Source: Neurospora tetraspora (taxonomy: Eukaryota; Ascomycota; Sordariomycetes; Sordariales; Sordariaceae). Taken from it: 64,000 nt of DNA. The notes beneath the pieces are model-generated. The model was given only the letters and a program-made list of their open reading frames with translations, did no database searches and was not told the DNA's origin. The stretch spans positions 5,456,001-5,520,000 of the forward strand of contig NW_026944383.1 of the NCBI RefSeq assembly GCF_033439725.1, written 5' to 3'. The translations under genes and the position numbers were made by a program. Within the stretch, counting starts at the first letter, position 1. The number at the start of each line of letters is the position of its first letter. Positions 13,255-23,668 of this stretch are shown piece after piece.

Positions 13255-14442
13255 TTGTGCTTCCAGCCTATTTTCTTTTTTTCTTCTTGTCTTTTTATCT
13301 TTTTCTTTTTTTTTTTTTTTTTTTTTCTTTCCCTGTGTGTATTGGTTTGGGTCTCGGTCTCATGGTTAGCGTCGTATAATGATGGGATATCCAAAGCGGC
13401 TTTTTCTCTCTCAAATTGGTCTGGTCTGGCTTCATGTTGTGTCGTTGGGGCGTGTGTTGGCTTTGCTTTCCTCGGCTCTGCTTCCTGTTGCCGGCGTTCT
13501 GGCTTAGCCTTTTACTTGTGGCTACTGGCAATGACGGGTCTGACAATTTCTCGGTGCTAATTGATGTGCGGGATGAAAATGGCGGAATAACGGTGAGAGG
13601 GATATACCAATGATAGGGTGGGTTGAGGCTGATAGGGTTGTTTCGTCCCGAGGACAAAATGATACCTAGTCTAAGTACGATAGTGTCCATGTAATATAAT
13701 GTAACTTTGTGAGTATCATGATCGTATTTGCTATGAATCTGAATAGTCTGTTATTGCCCGGCTAAGGTGGTGATAGGAGGTAGGAAACCGGATGAAATGA
13801 GTACAGACGTCCCAAAGAGATTTGAAAACCCAAGAGAAAGCTCCGAAAACACCTCAGTGCGTTGTGAGAAGGGATTAACGACGTCTAGAAAGCTCTACGA
13901 GTCCATAAGAACGTCATATAAAGGAAGTGAGACGCTCATGGGACTGTCCAAAAGAACTAACCACGTTTAGAAAATGCGTACCACGAGAGTTTTTGTGCGT
14001 ATCGATAAATTCAAAAGGGACGTCAAATGGAATCTAATGCATCGAGAGATGCCAATCAGGCCACATGTATTACTGGGAACGCCCTAGTTAATGAAGATGA
14101 CGCCTCAATAACTCTTGAGAAAGAGTTTTCGACGTCTATAAAGCTCTTCACACAACTACACATTCTCTTCACGCCTTGACATCTGCTCATTCTCTAGTTC
14201 AATAATGCCTTGAAAAGGTACGTGGCCAAAGCCAGGATCTTATATTCCAGGGTCTGTCTCTCAATTTCCGTGTGTATGAGATTTGTCTAGAAAAATATCT
14301 TCTCAGCGCCTAATGTGCTGTCCATCACGCCTCTACAATGAAAATCCATGCCTCTAAAAATCAAATGTCTGCCTCTGCAAACAAAAACCAGGCCTCCGCA
14401 AACAAAAGTCATGCCTCGGTGTTAACAAATGGCCCCTCCAAT
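13255..14442. other. convergent 3' intergenic region between GPCR and DUF3669 gene
   Basis: No gene seen. It starts with a long T-rich tract (about 13264-13332, including roughly 20 consecutive T) in the GPCR 3' region. From 13.8 to 14.15 kb a short ACGT-led motif recurs, described under findings. The right end is the 21-nt minisatellite at 14308-14433. Confidence 0.5.
14308..14433. repeat. degenerate 21-nt minisatellite, six units
   Basis: Six head-to-tail units of exactly 21 nt start with GCCT (mostly GCCTC) at 14308, 14329, 14350, 14371, 14392 and 14413. Units three and four are the most alike; the outer ones have drifted. The array ends ten bases before the stop codon of the minus-strand DUF3669 gene, so it probably lies in that gene's 3' UTR. 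Because 21 is a multiple of three, the plus strand shows a 7-residue periodic open frame, which I regard as incidental. Confidence 0.8.
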
Positions 14443-15741
14443 TTATGCGTTGGCGCCTTCACGGCGGGCCATCCGCTCGCGTTCCAGCTCGACGATGCCC
14501 AAAACAAACTTCCTCGGCAAAGCCAGAATCTCGTACATGTCGCCCAAGCCCTTATTTTCCTTTAGGGCCTGTTCCAGGATGGTCTGCGAGTTTTTCCGGT
14601 AGCTAAACACGAAAGCCTTCCAGGCCTTCTCCTCCGCCTCGGACTCCTTGAGCGGCTTGGGAAAGTACGGGTCATTGAGCTTAACCGCTTCCACGGCCAA
14701 AGCAACCCCGGCATCATCGAGGGTGATATCCCTCACTTGGTTGAAATCGAGGACCCACATCTCTGTTTGCCGGCAAAAGAAGTCGTCGAGGCCGTGGTAG
14801 GTGGCCGGGCCGACGTACTGTGGCTCCGCGGCGTCTGCCTCGATGTTATCGAGGTCATCCTGCAGTTCCTGGGGGACCTGCTCGGTCGAACTGGCGCCCA
14901 ACACAAATTCGACGTCCCGGGCGTCGGTCCTGGCCCCCCAATGCATGGCGGCAAGGGCAATGCCCATTCTGGAGGCGAGTTCCTCGATGTCGAGGTCCAG
15001 CTCCGTGAGCTGGTTGAGGTGCAGCTTGAGGTTCCGAAGGGAGAAGAACATGCCGCCGCTCTTGCCATTCGTGGAGCCAAGGTAGACCCGCACCAGGCAG
15101 TCACTGTTGGCTGGGTCGGCCAGGGCCTTCTGCTTGCCCCGGGGAGCGCAGTACTTCTCGATGAGAAGATGGCGGGTGCTGCGGGGGAGGGGAAGGATGC
15201 GCTCGGCGACGAGGGCGCGGGTGGGGAGGGAGCTGATGATGGGCTCGGCGGCTTGGACAAGGGCGGGGGTGGCGGAGAAGAAGGAGGTCTTGGTTGGGGG
15301 GACGTAGCCCAGGGGTTTGGGGATTTGGATGGGGGGGTCGTCGGAGAAGAGGGCCTCGAAGCTTTTGGTTATTTTAACGTGTTGGCGGAAGTCGTTCCAC
15401 AGCTCGGGGTTGTTGGGGTCTTTGGCCAGCTTGACGATGGCCGATCCCCCGGCTTGTGCGAAGATGGCGCCGCAGGCGCCGGCACCAATTTTGAGGTATG
15501 GGGCGTCGTCGGCCGGGGTATGGTTTTCTTCCTCGGCGGAGGAGGAGGAAGGCGAGGTGGAGTGGAGGGAGAGGGCCAGGCGGAGATTTTTGTCGAGGAC
15601 GGATTCCTCGTGGGAGCTTTTGGTTGGGAGGGGAGTGGGAGGGCCGGGCAATTCGGACTCTTTTAGAAGTGCTTCTAACTCAGCCGGGGGGTAGGGCTTT
15701 GAGGAGGAGGAAGAGAGGTTGTGTCGAAATTGACGAGGCAT
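14443..15741 (-). CDS. DUF3669 domain protein
   Basis: A single exon of 432 aa from ATG at 15741 to TAA at 14443. I prefer this ATG because upstream in-frame codons offer only non-ATG starts. The first 85 residues are low-complexity (Ser, Pro, Glu). The rest matches the fungal DUF3669 family, including the stretch around ERILPLPRSTRHLLIEKYC and, near the C-terminus, a conserved segment starting MWVLDFNQV. Members are sometimes labelled zinc-finger protein, but I see no Cys/His cluster. No biochemical function is established. The gene converges with the GPCR gene and ends against the minisatellite. Confidence 0.85.
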   Translation of the reverse strand: MPRQFRHNLSSSSSKPYPPAELEALLKESELPGPPTPLPTKSSHEESVLDKNLRLALSLHSTSPSSSSAEEENHTPADDAPYLKIGAGACGAIFAQAGGSAIVKLAKDPNNPELWNDFRQHVKITKSFEALFSDDPPIQIPKPLGYVPPTKTSFFSATPALVQAAEPIISSLPTRALVAERILPLPRSTRHLLIEKYCAPRGKQKALADPANSDCLVRVYLGSTNGKSGGMFFSLRNLKLHLNQLTELDLDIEELASRMGIALAAMHWGARTDARDVEFVLGASSTEQVPQELQDDLDNIEADAAEPQYVGPATYHGLDDFFCRQTEMWVLDFNQVRDITLDDAGVALAVEAVKLNDPYFPKPLKESEAEEKAWKAFVFSYRKNSQTILEQALKENKGLGDMYEILALPRKFVLGIVELERERMARREGANA

Positions 15742-16592
15742 CTTGTCGCAGTAGAAAGGGGTACGAGTAGTAAGCGGCAATGTGTTGGTAAATCGTGCAA
15801 ACGTCTCGAATAATTTGCTAGAGAAGTTCTGGGGAGAGAAAAATACAATAGATTACAAGTAGGAGACGTGGAATTTTATGTCGGACGCATGCTCGAGAAT
15901 TCGAAAGGCGTAGCTGCCGGCATGCAAGTCCTGATGTCCGGTCCGTCATGTACCTGCTATGCATGAGCCACTGAGCCTTCCCAGAACTTCCTAGAAGACC
16001 AAAAGTCACTGCCAACGCTGGGCCAGAGAGAGCCCATGGAAACAACACTTCATTCTATATGGAAAGGTGAATGCGGTTTCGAATTCAAGTGGGAGGTGTG
16101 AGTGAAGGGACCGAGATAAGGGTAGGTTTGCACGCTACAAAAGCAGCGGGCGAAGGTGAAGTGCGGCCTGGGCCCACCCACTTACACGCAATTGACCAAT
16201 TAGAGTACTTCCTTCCGGAAGCTGCCCAATCATAGCACGAGACCTGGGAAATCACAGTTGAGACGGTTCAGTTGGTAAAATCTTGAAAGAGTGGGTTGCA
16301 GCTCGCGGTCACGGCATGTGCTTGCCTAACCAACAAGAGAAATGATTTTGATGAAGTGAGTGGAAAGCAGTGCTAAGGTTGAAATAACGGGCCTGATTTG
16401 CCGAACATTAGTGCTGCTGCACATAAACAAAAGGGTACTAGGAGTACAAGCTTCTCAAACTCCAGCAGCTGTCCAGCCTGTGTTCTATAACCCAAACTCA
16501 CGAATAAAAATGGAAGATAACAGGGTTTACTAATGATACTAACTCAACTAAGAATTGGGAATCGTGCAAAGCCGGAGACCGGCAGGCAATTA
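15742..16592. other. intergenic region, DUF3669 5' side and dynamin 3' side
   Basis: Nothing beyond short frames is seen. It should hold the promoter of the minus-strand DUF3669 gene and the 3' end of the dynamin-like gene. Confidence 0.5.
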
Positions 16593-19087
16593 TCACTTGA
16601 AGATACTCCGGAACGAAGAAGTGTGCCTCTTCATGGGAGGTTCCGGGAGAGAAGGAGGAAGCCCGCTCACAACCGAAGACGTACTGGGAGGGCTGATTCC
16701 GTTCTTATCTTTCTCAGTCTGCTGGTTTCCTTGTGACCTCCCCCGACTACTGTATGACCCATCTGACGTTCCTAAAGTGCTTTCCGCGATCTGGAGCTGT
16801 CGCGGTGGTACCGGAGGTACAGACATAGGCAGTTGTGGCGGGCCGCGGATCGTGGCCTCCGTAATTGGATTTCCACGCGCATCCACGACCATGTTAGGGA
16901 TACTCGTGGGTAGTGGTCTTCGTCGGGGTGTGTTGGAAGACTCAGCGGCGTGATTCGTAGCCGTTAGGGGTTCGTCTTCGTCAGATGTAGCATCGATGAG
17001 ATCTCCGTATTGGTCCGACTGCTACCACGATCGCCAGTTAGCTGCGTTGTATCTCAAAGAGGGCGGGTAATGCCTACCTCTCTGAGTTCCTTGCGCATCG
17101 CCAAACTGGTGCACACATCTTTGGCCTCTTCAATAGCCTTGCGCTGTGCTGTCAACGCTTGTCGTCGGTCCCGTGTTTCCTGATTCTCGGCAGCAATGGA
17201 CTCAACCACCTCATTGGTCATCGCCATGACTTCAGCGGGGTTGAAGATGCCATACATGCCTTGGAGAAGATGGCGCTCAACTACTTGGGTGATGACGTTC
17301 CGAATGAATGTTTTGGCAGACAGCTCGTAGAAGATTAGCATCTTCTCCAAGATCTCCTCGGCTTCTGTGTAGGTTGTTCCAGTCTCCGCGGCTTGCTTCT
17401 TCCAGGCCACCAGGCGATCTTGATATTCAGGGTCGTAAGGCTGAACCTCAAGGTTGAGGTCTTGCATTAGGTGTTTCAGTTCTCGGTCTGCTTCATCCAT
17501 CAGTACCTTCATATGAGAGTCCAAGAAGTGACGGCGCAAAGGCTCTCGCATGCGCTGGGGCCAGATATGATTGATGACCTCGCGGAGAAAATCGTTGCAG
17601 ACCGCTCCAACATTGTCCTTGTGCTCCTGTGCTAGTCTAGGCCAAGGCTCCGAGTGGCTTTGGAATAACATGTAAACCGCTCTGGGTGTGGAATCCATGG
17701 GGAATTCGGACCCTCGAATCTGATGGAGAAGTCTGCTGACCTCTAGACGGGCATATTCAGACTTGGAGTAGCTCGATGCTGATTGTCCATCGGCGGCAGA
17801 GGGACCACTTGAAGCAGAAAGCTTGAACTTGCGGCCGTCAGCTCGGATTCTGGCTGAAAACCGATCATTTTCCTCCGCGGCACGTGCCCGGAGATTTTGC
17901 GCCGGCGTTCCCTTTGGATCTGCAGTCACACGAAAGAAATTCTTCTTGGGTGGGTTTTTGTAGAAGCCGTGAGCTGCTGGGACAACTAGCTCATTGGAAG
18001 CATAGAACAGCTCGATGAGCTCTAGGCGCATGTCTTCGGGGGTGTTTTTGGCGGTGCCAAGCGACCTGAGTTCCTCATCACAATCATCCAAGGCCTTCTG
18101 AATTTGCCTGCGTAACGCGTTGACATGCCTCCCAATGTGCTGCTGAAGCTGGAGACTTAGTCTTTGCTTCAGAGCGCTGGCTCCGCACATAGATGCCGGA
18201 AGCGAGCTCCATTTGCCCTTGGAGAAGAAGTCTCGTTCAGTCGACCGCCGCTGCTCCGCAGAAGGCCAGGGTTCGCCCTCACTTCGTGGGCCGGGGTTCA
18301 ACAGGACGTACCAGCCCAAGCGAAAATGGTTACGTCGGTCATTGTTCTTGACGAGCTCGATGAACTTGTCCTCAAGACCAATGGAGTCGGTAAGGTCAGG
18401 CTTGGTGAGGACACCAATTGTCCGGGCACCGTTAGGGTCGAAATCTCGAGCCTTGGTCAGGACCGGAGCCTGGACGTAGTCAGAGTTACCACCAACGACG
18501 GCAAGGATGATGGTACGGGGACTCCGCATGTAACGATCGGAAAGCGCTTCGATGATGCGGATGTCCTCAAGAGACTGGTCCTTGTTGGGATTCCGTACCA
18601 AGCCAGGCAAATCCACAAGAGTCAACAGTGGCATGTCCGGTCCTTTCTTCTCCACCACCAAGATGTCCCTTGCGGCAAAGCGTCCTGCACTATCCTTTGG
18701 AGCAATGAGTTCTGCGGCTGCCATCACTGTGAGATCGAATGGCGAGCTGCTGCTGACCAGGCGGCCAAACTCTAGTAGTTGTTCTTGCTCACTGGAGGGG
18801 CGGTTTCTGTCGGGAATGATGGAGACGATGATGTTGGACTCGGCAGATCTGCGCAATCTGATTTCTGTAGCAAATCTCGTACACGCGCCAGCTTCGCGAG
18901 GGAACGGAATTCCAGTGAGAGCTTCGAGGACAGAGCTTTTGCCGGCCGACTGGTCGCCGACGACCACAATCTGAGGCAGCTTGACATTTTCGAGTTGGGC
19001 GTATTGAAGTTTCTCGAGCAGATCAAGCAGCTGTCCCTGTTCACCAGCCAGTTCGCGGGCATCGAGGGTCGAATCAAGGGACGACAT
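16593..19087 (-). CDS. dynamin/Mx-like large GTPase
   Basis: Two exons on the minus strand, 19087-17078 and 17021-16593, giving 812 aa. The GTPase domain shows all canonical motifs: G1 GDQSAGKSS (44-52), the switch I Thr near 70, G3 DLPG (159-162) and G4 TKPD (228-231). A helical middle/stalk region follows, and a GED-like segment lies near residues 580-670. The C-terminal 140 residues, encoded after the 56-nt intron, are Pro/Ser-rich and probably disordered. No PH domain or transmembrane segment is visible, so it resembles the Mx/Vps1-like fungal group rather than classical endocytic dynamin. These proteins self-assemble on membranes and use GTP to remodel them; the target membrane is unknown. 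The intron acceptor is a tandem TAGCAG, so isoforms with or without one Gln are possible. The start is ATG at 19087; the frame opens slightly further upstream with non-ATG codons only. Confidence 0.92.
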
Positions 19088-20167
19088 GACCACCTAGGGG
19101 ACCTGGTGACGAAGTTGGAGAAGCTAGAACAAAATGGATGTAGTGGTTTTGGTTGGTGATTATGAAGGTAGTAGAAGAAACACAATATGCCATATGATGA
19201 CAATAGTCAAAAAAAAGACGGGATCTTCGCCTTGACGGGAAATAGCACACGAAATGTCTCACCCGCGACTTTTGCTTTCTAAAGCATCAACGCGTGATTG
19301 ACAAATTGAGAGTGCAATCTAAAAATGCCCTGAGTGACACTTGCCAAAAGACATGATTATGAGGTATCACGCAGAAAGCGTAGCCAGTGCAACCGCGATA
19401 TGGGAAAGCCAAGGAGATTTCATGACTGTCCGATACAGCTTTCCCGAGTAATTGACGACTCGAGGGGAACCCTTTTGCAATCCCATGGTGACAAAGAAAG
19501 CATGGTTGAAATATCTTGGGGCGGATATAGCAAAACGGTCGGAGGTGTTGGTTGATAGCTGCCACTTCCTGCCGGCACTGATGTAGGTGTGGCTGTGCAA
19601 GAGCCCTGCAAGGCTGCCACATGTGGCTGATCCCGTGTGCCCAATGCCCAACGGTGGATCAAGGAAGCAACGTCACCCCGCATGACGGCGCCCAGCCTCC
19701 AGTCGAACCCCAGTTCGCAGCGGTGTCGACCACTCGACTGTCACGCCTTCCGGCCTTGTCGTCTCCAGTTGATGCTGCCTTCTGCAGAACACGGCGGCGC
19801 TATCATCGTGGAAAGTTAGCGCAGGACAACACACCTCCACCTGGCACCACTGCGGGCACCACTCTGACACTCTGATGCACCACTGCACCACCAAAATTCC
19901 CATCACACCTCACGCCGACCCATCCACATCTTTGCGCCTCGGCCTGACAAGAACATCTTTCCGCCGCTCGCTTCTCCTCCTCCTCTTCCTTCCTCGAATA
20001 CGATGCGGCTGTACTAGAGCGACCATATCCCAATGTCGCCCTCGTTCATACACCTAACCTAACCCGCCTGTTCACGCGAAGCCTCGAACCACGAACCCGG
20101 AGGCTGAATCCGATATCCGATCTAGCGCACGCTCCCGCCTGTGGCCGGCCACAGCACAGCGATCGCC
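19088..20167. other. divergent promoter region, dynamin-like gene and CSC1-like channel
   Basis: About 1.1 kb separates two divergently transcribed genes. No gene is supported inside. The right half is C-rich on the plus strand, typical of a Neurospora 5' leader. Confidence 0.5.
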
Positions 20168-23112
20168 ATGAACTGGATACTCGAGGCTGGAGATGCCGAC
20201 CACGAGAAGTGCAATGGCGATGACTACGTTGGCCCGGGAAACAAGGATACCTGGTACCAGTTCATCATCTCGCTCTCTCTAGGCATCTCGGCCTTTCTGG
20301 CTTTCTGTGTAAGTACCTTTATGCGCGCGCCCATCAAGGTGTCATAGCATCATCTGCTAACCTACATGTCCCCAATATCCAGGCCCTCCGACCACGATGG
20401 AAGTCACTCTACGCTTCACGAAAGAGGGCGTCCATGGCCGATCCCTCGATCGCTCTCCCTCAACTGCCAGACACCTTCTTCGGATGGATGCCCGCCCTAT
20501 ATCGCGTCACCGAGCAGCAGGTCCTCGCCTCGGCCGGCCTTGACGCCTATGTCTTCCTCAACTTCTTCAAGATGGCCATGAAGCTGTTCGTCATCGTCTT
20601 CTTCTTCGCCCTGGCCGTTCTTGAACCCATCAACCGGGCTTTCCCCGATGAACTCAACACGTCAGAGGTCCCGACCACCGAACTGTTTCGCCAGTATACC
20701 TCCCCATACGGCCACACCACCCTTTATGATGACGACCCCGAGCAGCCTGATGACAGTTTCAAAAAGAGCAAGGCCTACCTGTGGTCCTACCTTGTATTCA
20801 CTTACTTCTTCACCGGCCTTACGCTATTCTTTATGAATCGCGAGACCTTCAAGGTTCTCCGTGTGCGCCAGGATTACCTCGGAACACAATCCACCATCAC
20901 TGACCGGACCTTCCGCTTGGCTGGGATTCCAAAGGATCTGCGCACAGAGGAAGATATTAAGAATCTGGTAGAGAGATTGGAAATTGGCAAGGTCGAAAAT
21001 GTCACTCTCTGCCGGAAGTGGAAAGAGCTAGACGATTTGATGGACAAGCGGCAGTCTATCCTCGCCAAGCTAGAGGAGACATGGACTGCTTACTTGGCCC
21101 AGAAACCGGTGCAAGTAGCTAGGGGTCCCCCTCCAAACACGGCTACCAATGGGGATCTTGAGAACAGTCGCCTCATTCCAGACCTTGGGGATGAGGAAGC
21201 AGGCGAGAGCGGCCGTCTTCTCGGCAACGGCACTTCCGATCTTATCTCGAGCGAAAGACCGCGACCTCAAACTAGGTTTTGGTACGGCTTTCTCCGCTTG
21301 CAGAGCCGCAAGACCGACGCTATTGACTACTACACCGAGAAGCTCCGTGTCTTGGATGACAAGATTCGCGCCGCTAGGAAAAAGGACTATGAGCCGACCG
21401 ACCTTGCTTTCGTGACAATGGACTCTATTGCAGCCTGTCAAATGGCGATTCAGGCGCTCATTGACCCTCATCCTGGCCAGTTGCTAACAAAACCCGCCCC
21501 TGCACCGTCCGATATCGATTGGAGGAACACCTACGCATCGCGTTTAACCAGACGTGTGCGATCCGTTGCAGTGACGCTCTTCGTCTCGTTCCTCTCCGTC
21601 GTATGGCTTGTCCCAGTTGCCTTCTTGGCATCCTTCTTGAGCATTTGCACCATCGAGCATTACCTCCCTGGCTTCGCAAAGTGGCTCAAGCAATACGACC
21701 TTGCCAGAGTGCTTGTCCAGACCGGTCTCCCCACGGCCGTCGTGTCTTTGCTCAACGTTGCGGTTCCGTACTTCTACGACTACCTCTCGTACCAACAGGG
21801 CATGCTCTCGCGCGGCGACGCCGCCCTCTCCGTCATCAGCAAGAACTTCTTCTTCACCTTCTTCAACATTTTCCTCATCTTCACAGTCTTCGGCGCCGTC
21901 ACCTCTATCATCGATGTTCTGCGCGAAAGCCTGAAAGACACCACGTACATCGCCTACGCCCTGGCTGGCAAGATCGAAAACCTCGGTGTCTTCTACACCA
22001 ACTTCATCATGCTCCAAGGCATCGGCCTGTTTCCCTTCCGCCTGCTCCAGTTCGGCAGCGTCTCGCTCTACCCCATCAACCGTATGGGCGCCAAGACCCC
22101 GCGCGACTTCGCCCAGATCGATAGCCCGCCCATGTTCTACTACGGCTTCTACCTCCCCACGGCCTTGCTCGTCTTCATCCTTTGCCTCGTCTACAGCACC
22201 CTGCCGCAGGGCTACAAGGTCGTCGGCCTCGGCGTCGCCTACTTCACCCTCGGCTACTACACCTACAAGTACCAGCTCCTGTACGCCATGGAGCAGCCGC
22301 TGCACGCCACCGGCGCCGCCTGGAACATGATCTGCTACCGCATCATGCTCGGCCTGCTAGTCTTCCAGCTGACCATGTCGGGCTACCTCGCGCTTCGCAA
22401 GGCGTTCACCGTCGCTCTGCTCATCTCCCCGTTGCTGATCATCACGGTCTGGTACGGGTACTGGTTCCGTCGCCACTTTGAGCCGCTGACCAAGTTCATT
22501 GCACTGCGGAGTATCAAGCGCGGCGAGGACCGGGGCGGGAACGCGATTCTGGATGAGGATCTCGATGGCGAAGGGGAGGAGACGAGGGAACGCATTAGGA
22601 GGGGGAGTACCGTGGATGAAGATAAGGAGAAGGGGGCGAAGTTTGTTAATCCGAATCTTGTTAAGCCGTAAGTTGTTTTCCTCCTTTCCCTGTCACTTTT
22701 TCCCCCCTTTCCCTCCACCACTGGGAATTCAGTACTAACCCTTACAAATAGTCTCGAACAACCCTGGGTCTTCAAAGACGCCCCACCACTTCCCTCCCCC
22801 TCCTCCGGCCTTTCTGGCTTAGAAGACCGCTACACAGACGAAGAGTCCAACCCCGGGGGCGGTGGTGACTTCTACTCCGGCTCTCGTCGTCCCTCTCGCA
22901 ACGCTAACGGACTCCGCGTCGAGACCTCACGCGGTAGTTCGCAGAATCGCGACACTGGTGGTTATGCAGACCTATTAGGCGCGGATATGTACACCGGCCT
23001 TGGTAGGGGAGGAGAAAGAACGCCCCGGACTCCGGCTGAAACGCCGAAGAGTAACGCATCTTCGAGTGCTGCTAGTCTTGGTGATACCCATATTTGGAGA
23101 GACGGGTTCTGA
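20168..23112 (+). CDS. CSC1/DUF221 (OSCA-TMEM63) stress-gated cation channel
   Basis: Three exons: 20168-20308, 20383-22667 and 22752-23112, giving 928 aa. Introns start with GTAAGT and keep the frame. The order is: N-terminal membrane segment, a short basic loop, two membrane segments, a cytosolic PHM7-type domain (about residues 200-440, with the insert between its two halves rich in acidic residues), then the seven-helix RSN1/DUF221 core from about residue 460 to 760, and a hydrophilic tail. This is the CSC1/OSCA/TMEM63 family: hyperosmolarity- or tension-gated, Ca2+-permeable channels, in fungi found at the plasma membrane or in the secretory system. The last exon encodes a Ser/Pro/Gly-rich tail ending in WRDGF. 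Fungi carry several paralogues (Rsn1, Phm7, Csc1-like) and I cannot assign this one more exactly. Confidence 0.92.
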
Positions 23113-23590
23113 AGAGAACTTGATAGAGTGGATGATATGATGAAAAAGGGGGGTGTCGTATTTCATACGTTGTTTGTTGTTGTCGCCTGTCTGTAGCTGG
23201 CTGTCACTGCACTGTTTTCATTTTTGGTTCTGGGTCGTTGGGACGGCGTAGTTGTCTTTCTTTTTTTTTTCGTTTTAGACATGAGATATGAGAAACGTAC
23301 ATCATTATCACGAACTTGTCCATACGGGTGTGGTGTTTGTTGTATATACATCACACATTGAAAACATTGCTACCCATCACTGACTGCCTTGGGCTACTCT
23401 TCCCTCCTCCGCTTTTCCCTTCCTTCACCTGCGTAGCCTTGTCAGCTTCTGCAGAACGACCTTCATCGGTCTCTCTAACCTCAGCGGCCTCATCAACAAC
23501 CTCGTCAACCTCTTCTGCCTCGCCACGGGTTTGGTGTTGTATATACATTACACATTGCAAACATTGCCATCGATCATTCCTGTCCTTGGG
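23113..23590. other. convergent 3' intergenic region, CSC1-like gene and MSH4
   Basis: The two genes end facing each other. The interval contains a T-rich tract near 23260-23275 and the downstream copy of a tandem duplication of the MSH4 3' end, annotated separately. No independent gene is supported. Confidence 0.5.
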
Positions 23591-23668
23591 CTACTCTTCT
23601 CTCCTCCGTTTCTCCCTTCCTTCATCTGCGCCACTCTCAGCTTCAGCATCATCCTCAGCAGGCCGCTT
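23324..23668. repeat. tandem duplication of the MSH4 3' end
   Basis: Two copies of a segment of about 130-145 nt start near 23324 and 23525, roughly 200 nt apart. Both hold GTATATACAT or a close variant, then CACATTG and CCTTGGGCTACTCTTC, then a similar pyrimidine-rich run. The right copy contains the real MSH4 stop (TAG at 23593-23591) and its last codons. The left copy, read on the minus strand, still ends in the same residues, EGREKRRREE, and a TAG, but lies downstream of the stop. So the 3' end of the gene has been duplicated in tandem and the outer copy now lies in the 3' UTR or beyond. Confidence 0.75.

Noticed and set aside
14338-14433. 7-residue periodic peptide encoded by the minisatellite on the plus strand
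   Set aside because: The periodicity follows from the 21-nt unit; no start context or downstream domain supports translation, and the array sits in the 3' region of a minus-strand gene.
14737-15666. 309-codon open frame on the plus strand opposite the DUF3669 gene
   Set aside because: Gly/Glu/Val-rich shadow frame caused by codon bias of the minus-strand gene; no domain.
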